Shown piece after piece: positions 11,670 through 24,754 of a DNA stretch of 64,000 nucleotides. The position numbers were made by a program, and so were the translations under genes. The notes beneath the pieces are model-generated. The model worked only from the letters and a program-made list of their open reading frames with translations, made no database searches and was not told where the DNA came from. Source of the stretch: Acorus gramineus (lineage: Eukaryota; Streptophyta; Magnoliopsida; Acorales; Acoraceae); the NCBI GenBank assembly GCA_030737835.1, contig CM060856.1, positions 7,277,245 through 7,341,244 on the forward strand, read 5' to 3'. Positions within the stretch are counted from its first letter, which is position 1, and every line of letters starts with the position of its first letter.

Positions 11670-13054
11670 GAGTATCTCAATCACATAAGAGCTTTACCGG
11701 ATAATGCTAGTTGCAACAAATCCATAACCTCCCACAAAAAGAAATGAGCCCTACTACACTCAATCTATTTTGCAGTCTCGTTTGCAATTTTAAATCATCT
11801 CCCCCACACTATAATAGTGTAGTATAAACTCTGGCATCACAATGTATAAAAATTAAATTTGAATGATAATCCATAATTTGTTAATATGTTGTAACCTATA
11901 CAACCCGTAGTATAAATTAATTATTATGACATGTTTGTTTAGTTTTATCACATAGTCAAAGACATGAAACAAAAATAGTTAAAATAAAACATAGCTTACA
12001 GCAGAAATTTATAAGCATAAACACCATTAATGTCAGCAACTATCATGTGCCTCTCATGTATTATCAACCATGCCTTTCCGCAAATCATCATACCATATGA
12101 GCAGGGACTCGATACCAAAAATGCAGCAAAATTTATAAATTAGAAATGGTAAGGGCTTCCCTTGACAGAGACAACCCTCCAAAAATAAGCGTATGCCGCA
12201 ATAATAAAGTGGCGGGCACACGGTAATCTTTAGTAAAAGGCGAAAGAATAGTTCGCTCCGTGCCCACCACACGGCTGTGTGATTTTTTTTATATTTTACT
12301 ATGCCTTCTTATTTATAGTCGAACGAACCTGAGCTCCTCAAAGCACTAGCCAATGTGGGACTAAAATCTGACATCCCTAACTGGTCCTGGGCTCATACTG
12401 TACAGAACTCATGCCGGGCCTATGATTAGATCGGTCCATTTTGCCTCTCTCAACCCCGGCGTCCTATCACTTTTGTAGCATGAATGAATGCATTTTGATT
12501 TTTTTAAATGTGTATTTATTTAATGAAAATGCATATTTAAAATATTAAATACATATATTTTTTTATAATTTTAGAGTATATACTCTAAAATTTTAAGGAG
12601 TACCTAGTTTTTAATTTTTTTTATAAAAAAAAACCTCTCCCATGAAAATGTAATTGAATTTTAGTATTTTAATGAATAATATAAATTGCATCATGGCACA
12701 AATTTTTTTTTAAAATATAATACATAATTTAGATACATTTAAAAAATATAAGTGACTCTCTTCATGTGTTTTGTCATGTTTAATAATACGTTAGTTTGTA
12801 ATGTAACTGACTTGAAAAAATAATGCATATATAGATCAGCTACATTTCAAATGTAATTGACTTTCAAATGAAAAATAACAAAAATACAATATATAAATGT
12901 TAACACACATTTAGTTATGAATCTGAGTTTCAAGAGAAAAAAGAAATGTTTAAACAATAACAGAAATCATATCTGACAGACATTGAAAACAACAGTCAGA
13001 TTGTATGAAATCAATGCAATGGCTGAATAATCTTCCAAAAAAATTTCAAATCTG
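11670..13054. other. AT-rich intergenic DNA with a possible LTR remnant
   Basis: Around 12,345-12,480 the words ccaatgtgggac and a TATA-like ttatttata upstream (about 12,310) recall LTR ends of plant retroelements, but no partner LTR, primer-binding site or target duplication was found. The frame at 12054-12272 has no recognisable similarity. The rest is featureless. Confidence 0.25.
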
Positions 13055-13069
13055 ATGCTAAGTGTTTTT

Positions 13070-13674
13070 TTTTTTTTTTTTGGAAAAAGGTAGGCCAATT
13101 GTTATAACGAAGATGAGTATTACAATATTGGTCTGAATGCGGGGAGGAGAGATGAGGAAGCGTGAAAGTAGAGAGATACATGCACAACCGAGGACCCGGA
13201 AGGGAAGCTCGGCCTGTGCGCTAAGCTAGGGCATAAGTGGCGACGAACCAAATCCCCGTCGAAGCACAAGCAGTACCACCGCGAGAAGTTGGGAGTTGCG
13301 GCTTGACTTACTCCTCGCAACTGATTCTACCCCCTAAGTACCTCACCCCTTTGAGACCCACAAGATGTCTTCCCCAGTCCTGCACTAGGAAGAGAGTAGA
13401 GTCCCAAAGGTTTTCAAAGTAGAGTTGCTGTCCCTGGAATATTACTTCATTTTGTGTGCGTCATAACCCCCAAAGGCCCACGGGGCTCAGGATTTTGAGG
13501 AAACGTGCGTGGATGGTGCGGGCCCCCGTTGGAGCGATGGAATTCATCGCATTCCATAAGTCTGACAAGGATAGGAAAGCTAAACTTGTTTCAGTCGCTA
13601 AACCTAGTGCAGTCCACAACCTGACAGCGATCAGACAAACTAAGAGGAGATGCTCGACCGTCTCCGGGTCAGAC
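13070..13674 (-). mobile_element. 5'-truncated L1-type LINE (zf-RVT end plus 3' UTR)
   Basis: A 15-bp target duplication, atgctaagtgttttt, flanks the insert (13055-13069 and 13675-13689). The low-coordinate end is a T run, meaning a poly(A) tail on the minus strand. The distal part reads on the minus strand as the zinc-binding reverse-transcriptase C-terminal domain: ETVEHLLLVCLIAVRLW, about residues 10-26 of the readable frame. It then continues into a 3' UTR of about 400 bp. Severe 5' truncation, tail and long duplication are the classic marks of target-primed L1 insertion. The plus-strand frames at 13237-13764 are antisense shadows. Confidence 0.93.
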
Positions 13675-13926
13675 ATGCTAAGTGTTTTTAAAAACAAAAT
13701 AAGTGATTTACAGGAGAAAAAAAAAATTGATCGACAAAGAGCCAATTCAATTGTGAAAATCTAAAAAAAAAAAAGAGACCATAACCAAGAAAAGAGGAAG
13801 AAGCTGAAGCTACATCCGGACCCACTTTTTTTTGTTTCTTGTCACCGTGAAGGTAAAAAAAAAACTGTGTATTTTTTTTGTTTCCAAAGATCATGAGATT
13901 TGACTTCAACAAAAAAAAAAGGGGGG

Positions 13927-14412
13927 GTTAAAGACATTTACATCCCTGTAAACATGGATAATCTCATATAAGTCCGTGTGAAAGTTAGGGCAGACATATG
14001 AGTCCCTAAAAACTCACAAAAATCTAATTATCATCCTCGAATCAAATTTTCATTCCAATTTAATAAAAGAATATTTTATCACCATGTAATTGTGTAAACA
14101 TTATAGTCTCTATAAACAATCATAAAAACAAATTAGTCTATGCAAGATCAAATTATCCTTGTAAGACTTTTTATGTTTCTTCATTTCTATTGATGTATTG
14201 TTTGAAAACGGTTAAAAATTTGAGGATAATTTAATCATTTCATGGTTATAGATTAAAGTTAAGTATGATAGGTTGGGTTATGATTAATTTTTGTTAAAAT
14301 CAGGGATGTAAATGGATTTTTGTAAATTTTTAAAGACTTGTACATCTGCCATAACTTTGATAAAGATTTATATAGGATTACCTATGTTTGGGAGGCTTGA
14401 ATTCCTTTAACC
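13927..14412. repeat. Foldback element, inverted arms about 125 bp
   Basis: The start ggttaaagacatttaca and the complement of the end (ggttaaaggaattcaag) begin arms that remain alignable for about 125 bp, with shared words such as agttagggcaga / agttatggcaga. A-rich runs flank both sides, so the target duplication cannot be resolved. No coding content. Confidence 0.6.
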
Positions 14413-15210
14413 AAAAAAAAAAAAATCACTGGGGATTCAAAAAAAATCCACCGTCCATTCAAATCTTTAAATTTGTTTTGATGCATTCAATATATAAAGT
14501 CAAACCACGTCATCAATAATCTATGGTTAAGTTTTATTTAAGTCTCATTGATTTTTGGGAACAATTACGAAAAAAATAAAACCGTAAATTGGGTATTAAC
14601 TTTATGACCATATGTGACTTTTGATGGGGGCTTAAAAGATATATAGCCTAAAAATTATTATTGAAAATTTAAAATGATGAGATTCCATTAAATTTATAAA
14701 TGTAGTTTTACTGAAATTACATTCGAAATACATTATTTAAAATTTTGACTTTGACATTGCATTTTTAGCCTATATTTAGCTCGAGAATAAGCTTATAATA
14801 AATTACAATTAGTCAGAATAACTTCATTATAGATATTTGAATGACTGGAATAAATGAAAATCTGTATGACATAATTAACTAGTATAAAATGGGATATGGA
14901 TTTCATCTACCCATTAAAATTAAATTATTCGATGTTATTCAAAAATGTATGGGTCTGCTGTCAAATCAATTGTTAACACCTCTTATAAATCAACAACTCT
15001 CAAATTAATAGTCGTCATTTTTTTACCTGTTATAAATCCTTATCTATACTTTATTCATATTTTATCCGAACAATAAAAAATTTTTAGTGTACTTTTCAAT
15101 TAAAATAATTCAAAACACAATAAAATACAAAATCTTTTAATCCTTATTTATACTATAATAATAATAAATCTCATACTAATTTAATTCTCGAAATGGGGCT
15201 TAATATTTTA
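14413..15210. other. AT-rich intergenic DNA, nothing identified
   Basis: Low-complexity AT-rich sequence with no frame, inverted end or repeat that could be supported. Confidence 0.4.
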
Positions 15211-15549
15211 GGCTCTGTTTGGTTGCGCGTTTGGGCGCGTTTTTGCTTTTTGAAAAGCTGAAAAGTTAAAATCGTGCAGCCAAACGGGGCAGCTTTTTAC
15301 ATAATCGGAAGCTGAATTCCTTTTAATTTTTCCCTCGAAATCTGTGTTTTAAAATAAAAAACAACACTTTTTTGTCGGAATCGATTTTTTGAATTGAAAA
15401 ACAACTTTCTCTGCCAAACATTAAACTCTTTTCAAATATTGATTCCTGAATTAAAAAAAAAGCATTTTAAAAAAGTCAAAGTCTTAAAATTATCTTAAAA
15501 AGCAGCTTTATTCCAAAAATCACTTTTCAAACTGTGTTTCCAAACGGAC
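15211..15549. mobile_element. Tourist-like MITE just upstream of ATG3
   Basis: The ends are ggctctgtttgg and the complement gtccgtttgg, with TTA on both sides (15208-15210 and 15550-15552). The 339-bp body is non-coding. It ends about 265 bp before the ATG3 start codon, so it lies in the promoter or at its edge. Confidence 0.8.
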
Positions 15550-15816
15550 TTAGTTAAAAAAAAATTCCCGGAGACAAAAAAAATGTGAAATGGAGGAGGT
15601 CCCATGCAGATGAGGCCTTCATATGTCCAACGGTCTAGATTCGAAGTCCTTAGAAAGTCATACGGATCGGAGGGTTGTAATTACATAAGCGTGCCTTCCA
15701 AGTCTCCCCGCACAGCCGTTTCTACTCCTGCAAGGATTCTGTTCGATTTATTTTCAAGCCTTCTTTGGTTTCTCCCCGATCAAGATTTCTAGGGTTTCAT
15801 AGAGAGAGAAGGAGAG

Positions 15817-18800
15817 ATGGCGCTGACGCAGAAGATCCACGGATTGTACAAGGGGACGGTGGAGAAGATCACGAAGCACCGCACGGTCTCCGCTTTCAAG
15901 GAGAAGGGCGTCCTCAGCGTCGACGAGTTCGTGCTCGCCGGCGACAACCTCGTCTCCAAGTGCCCCACCTGGTCCTGGTACTCTCTCTCTCTACAGATTC
16001 CCCTATTTGTTATCCCGATCGCGTTGCACAGCCTGTTTTGAATCATTGGCATCTAATTTGATGAAAAATTTGGGTTTCTGTGGTACCAAATTGTTCTTTA
16101 TGTAATCTATTGAATCAAATTGGGTGTTTAGGGAATCGGGGGAGCCGAGCAAAAGAGTGGATTATCTTCCGGCGGATAAGCAGTTCCTCATCACGAGAAA
16201 TGGTAACTAGAAGTCATTGAGAGTTATAATTCGGGAAGAATAGTGACTTCATGATATCGTGTTTTGAATTTTATAGAACTGAAAGTTTTAGCCGTTTGTG
16301 TTCAGTGCCTTGCCTGCGGAGGGCCAGTGCCGTAGAAGAAGAATATGAAGCTGCGGGAGGGGAGTACCTTCTCGATGATGAGGACGACTGGGTGGCGACG
16401 CATGGGAACCCGAAAGGTATTGACTGATTGTCTTTATTGTGAGAGAGCTTTATTTTTAGTTTATTGTTAAGCATATTGGATTCAATTAATCCACGTAACG
16501 CACATATTGGCTCTTTGGCTAGAGCTATTGCTCCCCATAAATCTTGAGTTTGATGCACATTGTTTGTGGGTGATTTTATGCATCTGGGGTTTTGTTGGGG
16601 GTTCCTCATCACAAAAAAATCCAAATTTTATAAAGTTTTTCAGCTAGTGTGTTAACCTATCTGTATTCTTTGGCGGTTATGCATGTTTTGGTTTAGAAAC
16701 GAAGCAGAGAGAGGAGGAAGATTTGCCATCCATTGAGACATTAGAGATAGGCAAGAGCCGTACTATTCAAGCCATTCCCTCATATTTTGGTGGTGAGCAA
16801 GAAGATGATATCCCTGATATGTTGGAATATGAAGATACTGAAGACCATGATCCGGTGAGTGAATAGACTTGTCAATGTGTCTATATGTTGAGACCATCTT
16901 ACCAGAGCTCAGTGTCATGTTGTTATGTTGGAGATGTGTGTCACGATTCCTATTTCAGATTTTGTGTAGTTGGTTGATTTATTATATTTTATATCATTGC
17001 CAATTGCATTAATTTTTTTTCTCATATTTTCTGAGTGAGGAAGCCCCTGGCAAACTTGCATTTTCTCGCATGACAATGATGTAGCTTTGTTATATATAAG
17101 CCACATGAATATTATTTCCTTAGCTGTCTCTTGCACACTTATTTAGAAGTAATAGAAGTTTTAAAGAAAACTTTAAAAAGATGAGGTCATTGGTGAAGTG
17201 GCAGTCAATCTTTTCTAAGCATGATGTAAATATGGGTGATTGGCTTGTACTTTGGGATCTAAAATTGTATTTTGTGCTTGATTTCATTTTCTATTGGAGC
17301 GTCACCTTTCTGAGATGCACTATCTGTCTATCTCTGTTTCTTTCTTTGGAACCATAGTAATCCTGTTAACTTTCTTGAAGAACAAGAACAGCAAGTAAGA
17401 AGCTTATTCTGTTTCTGGTCTTTTTGGAAATCTGGAATTGAAGAAATAAACTCAGAATGTGCTTGAAATCCCAATAAAAAATCCCATATTCCTCTCACTC
17501 TCATGCCCACAGCGCTTGTCGTCTGCAGTTAGCTTCAGTATGTATGAAATTATGCTGTAAATTCATTGCTTCATTTACCCAGGATGTTGTTGTTTCTATT
17601 GCAGGCAACCCTCCCATCTTCATATTTTGTTGCGCATGAACCAGATGATGATGATTTTCTTCATACGCGAACATATGACATCAGCATCACGTAAGTGTTT
17701 ATTGTGGTTATGACTTCTTTTGAAAGCCATGTGAAAGAATTCAAAGAAATTAAAACTGGTGTATTTTCATTTCTTTTGTGTATTTATGTGTGAACTATAC
17801 TATCCACCAGCCAACTTGCCTGACAGTCGGGTTCAACACGCTGGATTTGGATTGGTCCAGGCCCTAGTTGCAGCCTTGGTACCAAGATACTTGAGAAAGT
17901 GTTTATCCTTGATTGGCTGTAGAAATGACTGGTTTGCAAACAGCATCTGTGAGAAAGTATCTATCTGGAAGAACAACGTGAAACAATATGTGAAACTTTT
18001 GTGTGTGTTTGTGTGCGTGATCTTCGAATAAGATGAAAAACAACAATGTTGACTAGTTGAAAAAACAGCCATGTTAAGTAGTCTCTCACTTTTAGCCCAT
18101 ATTCTATCAACATATATAATCTCATTTACTCCATATTAGTTAGCATAAGAGGCATTGAACCAGTAGATGGAGCAAAGGTATCATTGGTTAAAATCAATGT
18201 TAGAGATGGTCAGAAATTGATAAATCACTCATAGAAATGGCTGGTCTGCAGTCAGAAACTGTGTGATAGGATGTCTTGTGAGCAACATTAAACAAACCAG
18301 TAAAAATGTATGTGGTTCATGAAATATAGTGAAAATCCTGTTACTGAAAGCAAATTAAATAATTGGAATATTGTAACAACCTCGCTCCTCCCATACCTCC
18401 TTAAAAATACTGCGCCACTGTCCAAGGTGATAAAACACTCACTAACCCACTATTCCAAACCAGGCAGTTGAATCACATTGATCGTTTGCATATCATGTAG
18501 CAAATGTGCATTTCTTTCTTTATCTAAAGACATAAAACCTTTGCTCCAATTAATGACATTATATTGTTCAGTTTATAATGATCAAATAACATCCAGAACC
18601 CCATATTTCATTATTATTTTAAAATTCTGAAGCTCATTTTTAGTGTTGGTTACTTACATTTTCATATTGGAAATTTACATCTTTTTGAGGTCTTTTGTAC
18701 TGTCATTTCTAAATGGATGACTATTATCTCCCCCTAGTGATGCATGTTCCTGTCAACTGTTGTTTATTTTTTCTCTAAATTGGATGTATTATATCTTTAT

Positions 18801-21249
18801 TTGAAATCACACAATAAAAATTGTGAAATGAAATATCTATAAGATAATTTTATTCCAATATTATCCTGACTAAACTTCTGTGCATTTGCAGTTATGATAA
18901 ATATTTCCAAACTCCCCGTGTGTGGCTTACTGGATATGATGAGGTTTGTTTGAACTTGTATATGCAATCTCTACGAATGTTAATACTTGAGTGAGCTTTA
19001 AATAAAATATGATTTGGCCACTATTTGCATTGCAATTGGGTTTGCATAATCCTTCCTTCAGGATCATCAATTTTGATCTTGGGTCATTGGAGCATTTATA
19101 ATTATTAACTTGGATATTATTTTGGGTGATTCCTCATCTACTTTTCTTTTCTTTTCATCTTTTTCGGATTTGTACACCAGAATTTAATAAAATTTGATGG
19201 CAGGATTTTTTTTTTCATTAAAAAAAAGAAAAGAAATTCAAATACTATTTTGGTGGTCATTTTGCATTTGAATGAAATTTGGCAATTTATCTGTGTTTAT
19301 GTGCACGATTATGGTGCTATAAAATAAGAGTACTATTCATCCTTGTACAACTTTGGTTGATACAGAATTCTACTCTGATCCTTTTTTTTTTTTTTGGAAA
19401 GCAGTTTAGAAGTGCCAACTGGAATTAAATATTGAACAAAATTGACAAATGCAAGAGGAAGAAGAGTAATATAGCCTAAATATGGGAGAACTCTCTTGTA
19501 ATTACTATGATCTGTATTCCATTGGCCTTTTGCATTTGAGTGAGGTGTTGTTGCTCTGGGTATGGGATGTAGCGTATGGGGATATATTTGCCAGTTTAAT
19601 ATTAGTTGGTGGACCCCTCTTTATCAGAAAAAGAGCTTAAATATGACAGTTGTGGTAATGTCATTCTTTTGTCTGAGAGGGTTAATTTGAAAAATTTTAC
19701 TTCTATTGGGACCAAGAGGGGGTTAATTATCTGATAACTTGAGGTATTGATTTGTGTGACATATTTATTTTTCTTCTTTTCTTTAATGAGGACTGTCCTT
19801 ATGAATTGATTGAACATTAATTTATTTGAATATTTAGATAGCCTAGTTCTGTGCATAGTGCACTTTTTTATTCTCTCTGTCCACTTTCTTGGCCATGCCA
19901 TCACAGTCAAGGATGCCTTTACAACCAGAGCTTGCACTTGAAGATGTTAGTCAGGACCATGCGCACCAAACGGTAATCTCTTTTAGCATCTGCTCTCTGT
20001 CGTCTGCTTAAACTCACACCCCTGTGCCATTACCCTATTCCAACCCAATTCATGAGTAACTCACTAAAAAATTTGGAAGAATTAAGTTTGAAAATGTATA
20101 GATATTCCTCTTCTAATGTTTTCCTGTTTAGCTTTTCAGTTTCCGTTCAATCTATGCAGCTCATTTCATGAATTCAATCTTTGTTGTATGCAGGTAACAA
20201 TTGAAGACCATCCTCATCTACAAGGGAAGCATGCGTCAATACATCCATGCAAGCATGCACGAGTGATGAAAAAGATTATTGAGGTTATCTTGTCAAGTGG
20301 AGCTGAACCAGAAGTAGACAAGTAATCTTCTTCAACCATTTATGTCCAGTCTATCATATAACTCAGGAGTTCTTTGTCTTGCATTTTTTCCACTCCTCCA
20401 GGCATCATGGGCATGGATTTTACTACTAATGCTGCCCCATGACATTCCATCTCTTTGGGGATGTTTTGCGGCTTATTTGAAGCTGTTTCTGTGGATAGTT
20501 GTTCAAGTAAAACTGTGTTTTCTCATTTTTATAGTTTCAGTGTCATCTTTAACAGAGAGAGCCCAGTAGTTTTGTATCTTCTATACATGTAGTACTTACC
20601 TAGAAAGTCCTGTCAATATGTCCTTTCTGTAGCTTTTTTTTTTTAATGGAAAAAGGGAATTGGAAAAAATTGGACGATTTCTCGATTTGTGCTTGTCATT
20701 CTTGTGCAGTGGCCATGCTAATCTTCTCTGTAGCTTTCTATTGATTGCGTAAAAAATGGTCCAAGTTTTTTAATTAGAAAAAAATGGACTGTTTCTCAAT
20801 TATTATTTTTTTCTGTAGCTTTTTATTGATCGTGTAACATTGCAAGATGTCAGGACTTCATTATGAAAGAATGGTATTATGAATTATAAACGGCCAATGC
20901 AAGGGACAAAAGAAGGGGCTGCTCTGGCTTGAGTTGCTTGAGTTCTGTTTGGAGGCCTCAAGCATTTGCTATTTTTTAAATTTTACTCTTGTATTTCCTT
21001 CTGTCGTTTTCTATTCTTATTCTTCTGTGACCTGGCGTATCTTTCACCTAGACATTCAATATAAATTCACTTTCATATAAAAGAAAACTTCAATTTAATT
21101 ATAAATCATACATCTGTGTTTCTGTGGAGTCTAACTCACTATTGACTTGCAGATACCTCTTTATCTTCCTGAAATTTGTGGCCTCTGTAATCCCAACAAT
21201 TGAATATGATTACACCATGGACTTCGAACTTGGCAGCTCCAGTTTGTAA
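15817..21249 (+). CDS. ATG3: ATG3, E2-like enzyme of ATG8 lipidation
   Basis: ATG3 takes ATG8 from ATG7 as a thioester and transfers it to phosphatidylethanolamine at the forming autophagosome. Exons are 15817-15977, 16132-16202, 16306-16416, 16697-16854, 17605-17690, 18892-18943, 19907-19972, 20194-20321 and 21153-21249. All borders are GT/AG and the total is 930 bp, or 309 aa, near the usual plant length. The start carries the amphipathic N-terminal helix ([13 protein letters not shown]), followed by [15 protein letters not shown]. An acidic, flexible middle region (about 85-170) follows, then the E2 core with RVWLTGYDE (about 205-213). The catalytic cysteine is in the HPC motif at about residue 254, and the conserved FLKF lies near 283-286. 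The start is the first ATG in a purine-rich leader and matches the family N-terminus. The last intron contains an antisense U6 pseudogene. Confidence 0.97.
20663..20733 (-). pseudogene. U6 snRNA pseudogene, 3' half, in ATG3 intron 8
   Basis: On the minus strand the sequence contains acagagaagattagcatgg, then a variant of the middle (cactgcacaagaatgac), then cacaaatcgagaaa and a T-rich end. This is the 3' two-thirds of plant U6 snRNA with a handful of mismatches. The 5' part, including the U6 5' hairpin, is missing and no snRNA promoter elements were seen. A second, more decayed copy of the tail lies at about 20,773-20,803. Flanking words ctgtagctttctattga recur at about 20,730 and 20,812, indicating local duplication after insertion. 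Confidence 0.85.
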
Positions 21250-24200
21250 GAGGAGGTAAATTTTAATTTCAGAATTTTAATATTACGTGCTCTTGGAATT
21301 TTTCTGTGTCTCTGGGTCTTGGGACATCTATATGTTGCTTTTACATGCCAGTCAAAGATGGGAGGTGCAGAAACAAATATAAATCTGAGTTCTAGTGTTC
21401 CAGCCATACTGTATACTACTTGTTACTAACACTGTTACAGTACTTATCCAAATCAAGAACCTAATATGAAACTATATCAATGTCCTGTTGGGGCATACTT
21501 CAAGGCACCCACTAAAATAACCAGGTATTGGAATCTGGAAATCTGGGCAATGTGTTAGGATCCATATCTATGCTCAGAGACAGCAGAATGGGGACTCTTT
21601 TAGTTCTACTAGCGCCGTCAGAATTTCGTGTTCATATGCTGTCAATTCTGTTGAATTCTAAACAGTCAATACATGGATGATTTCATGTGGTTTAGATGAC
21701 AATCTAGGACAATGGATAGGCTAACTGACAAATTCTCTCTCAGCCATTTCAGCGAAACATGTTTGCACCTTGGGCTCCGGTACACTCGGTCATTCCTGTG
21801 TTCCTAACCGAATGTGAAATCTTTAATAAAACATGTACTCTGTTAGGTGAGTATATACTAGGTAAGGGAAATTTAAAAATGCGAGCATTTTATGGTATAT
21901 ATTTTTCATCAGACAAATATTTACTTAAAAAAAAAAAGAAATGTCAAAACATGTTGCAGGAATAACTATCTCAAACATTTTCCTTGCGCTCTTACATACC
22001 ATCTTTACATCTCAACCAACATGCATTACCTTCGGTTTATAAGTAGTAAATGAAACTGTTGCTGGACAATTTTCCACCTGGGGTGAGTTTGACATATGAG
22101 CTAAAGTGCTATGCATGGATGCATTAATCAGACACCAATTGCTTTCTTCTTCACATTGCTTCACTTTTGTTCCTCGTCAAGGCATGTCACTGTTTAATTT
22201 CATTTATTTATTTGGTACAGGGAAACAAGTTGAAGAGTGGCTGTTCAAAATTCACTGTCTAGAGGAACCCTTGCAATTTTTTTTTCCTGTATATAGAAAA
22301 AACACAATCGCTCTCACTGTCCATTGTACAAATTTTTTTAATTTTTTTTAGAATTCTTTCTATGTGAAGATGGTTTATTTGTTCAACCCAAAAAAAAAAA
22401 AAAGGTGGCATTAAAGGTGATTGACTTGATGTTTAAAAAGTAATGAAATAAAGGTCTTTGCCATGTACATTTTGTTTGTTCCTATTGTTTGTTCCTAGTG
22501 GGCTATTTAGTGTAGGAGTGGTTTATATTAACATTATCCTTATATTAAATGCCCGGATGAGTGCTCCAAAGGTAGTAATCCCTGAGGTTTCCAAAAAATT
22601 AAATTATTTGGATGATAATTGGGGCAAATTATATAGGTTGATTTTATTGTATTTTTTGATGAAATCCACCATCTATATAAAAAAAAAAAAATTGATATGT
22701 TCTGTCTTGTGTGTAGTTTGATATGCAATTATCACCTTTTTTTTGTAAATAGAAACTCTAAAATTATTAAAATACATATTATTATATGAATTGAGAAATA
22801 TACACTAAATCATTAGTAAAAAAAATTGTGGTCTTGTACATCGTGATGGAATTCATACATTGTAATAACATAGTATATCTCACTGCACAGGGGTATAGAT
22901 GGATTATATCTCAATGTATGAGGTGTAATAACATAGTATATCTCACTGCATAGGGGTATAGATGGATTATATCTCAATGTATGGGGTTAATAGATGGATT
23001 TGTAAAATGAATTGAGAGTGCATGAGCGCTCACATGGAAAACAAGAAAAATAGAAAGGGGAAGGAGCCAAGGAAATTTCGTCAGAGGGGCACATCATCTT
23101 GTCCCCCTCTCTTGCTTTTTGGGTTGTGTGTTAGGTTAGCTGTATAATCTTGTTCAAAATTCAGACACAAAATGTACAAAATCAGGAATCTTATTTTTCA
23201 CGTGAATGTTCATGAATCCATGATTTTACAACAAATAAGACAGATAATCTAAATTCATCACAAAAGTGATAGCATAAATGATTTTTTTTAAATTTATTCA
23301 AATCCGTTTCCAAACAGTATAAATGTTTGAGTTACCAAATTGTTTAATTTCTGAAAGACAAGCTAACATAAAGTACAATGTAGTGAATGTACATAAGCAA
23401 ATAGAAAGCATAAAACAAGATAAAAGGGAGAGAATGGACAGGAAGCTATTTAATCCACAAAACTACATGCACAAAAAGCAACAAGAAGCCGCATCGAAAT
23501 TACACGCCAATGGCCTTTGATAAATGCCTCCCCCAATTCAGTTGATCGTAGAAGCCTCTCAAAGGTTCTCAAATTAAAACCTCGACTGGCATATTTTCCT
23601 TCAGAAAATCTCTTAAAAATGTTAGACATAATCCTATTTACAGTGTCGCTTGTAGTTTGTATGTGTTTTGATTTTTTATAAAATCATATACTTTATCTAA
23701 TTAAGAACATGCTTTGAATAAAAATAAATAAATAATATAGTTTCATTTATTGAAAATCTAAAAGGATCAACGATGCATATAACTTAATGAGTCAATGCAA
23801 AATTCATTGAAATAAATCTCATTGGAAAACGTTACTTACAGTCTTATTTTCAATTTACACACATTTTAATTTTTTTTAAAAATATAATCCATTAATTAAT
23901 GTATATATTATTATGAAAAATGACATATTTTAATGAATTACATAAATTTATTTATTTAAAAAAATGAAAAATTTCTAACCATTTATAAGAGTATGTGAGG
24001 GTTTTAAAATATATGAAACTAGAATCGGAACTGAAAAAAAGATTGTGTAAGAGCATATGCAATCCTAAACCCATACTCATATCAATTTTAAATTTGAGTA
24101 AAAATACTACAAAATCTTTTCCAACCCTTAGACCCAAATCCATATCAAATAAACATACATTAAAAAATTTACCCCAATCAAGAGTGACCCAAATTTCACC

Positions 24201-24399
24201 CAAAATTTCCCACTGGCTTGTTTCTTTAAACCAAATCAGCGAATAATTGGGAGAAGATAAGAATCTTTTTAAAATAATTCAAATTAATAGTTAGAGACAT
24301 ATCATACTAAACGAAACTTTTATCCAAACTGCAAATGAATTTAAGTATAAATTTGAGTAAGGACCAAAAATATCTAAGAGAACTCAATTTAAATACTAA
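21250..24399. other. Intergenic DNA between ATG3 and the PLAT gene
   Basis: The ATG3 3' UTR should occupy the first few hundred bases. Small frames (for example at 22106-22351 and 23323-23520) have no recognisable similarity or splice context. A short tandem duplication at 22861-22987 is listed separately. The rest is AT-rich and featureless to the eye. Confidence 0.4.
22861..22987. repeat. 63-bp tandem duplication, two units
   Basis: The unit starting tgtaataacatagtatatct at 22861 is repeated at 22924 with very few changes. It includes ggggtatagatggattatat. A following partial copy trails off near 23,000. It appears to lie within a repeat family also seen around 32,690-32,910. Confidence 0.85.
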
Positions 24400-24540
24400 G
24401 GCTCCATTTGGATCTGTGTTTAAGTAGATTTTACATTTAAAAAACTTAAAATTCATAAACATGGATTCAAACACATTTTCATTTAATTTTTTAAATTAAC
24501 ATTTTCATCTCAACATTTCAACCTCACATCCAAACACAGT
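24400..24540. mobile_element. Small Tourist-like MITE (141 bp)
   Basis: Starts ggctccatttggatctgtg and ends with the complement of actgtgtttggatgtgagg. Both flanks read ctaa (24396-24399 and 24541-24544), consistent with a TAA target duplication plus a shared base. Non-coding. Confidence 0.7.
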
Positions 24541-24754
24541 CTAAGGTGTAGATGGTTCACAAAAAATAAATTGACATATTTTCTTGGAAATAATATCACA
24601 CATTTTATTACTCACATCACACATCACACGTCCAAACGAAATATTAGCAGAATATTACTCATTTGCCGATAGAAATTAAACTCAAGGGGTTATTTGGATT
24701 TTCAAAGGGTTATTTGATTTACATAAATGTTTCATGGAGTTATACAAACTTTAA

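Noticed and set aside
12240-12480. Solo LTR
   Set aside because: Only a few LTR-like words (ccaatgtgggac) were seen; no second LTR, border dinucleotides or target duplication could be fixed, so it is not called as an element.
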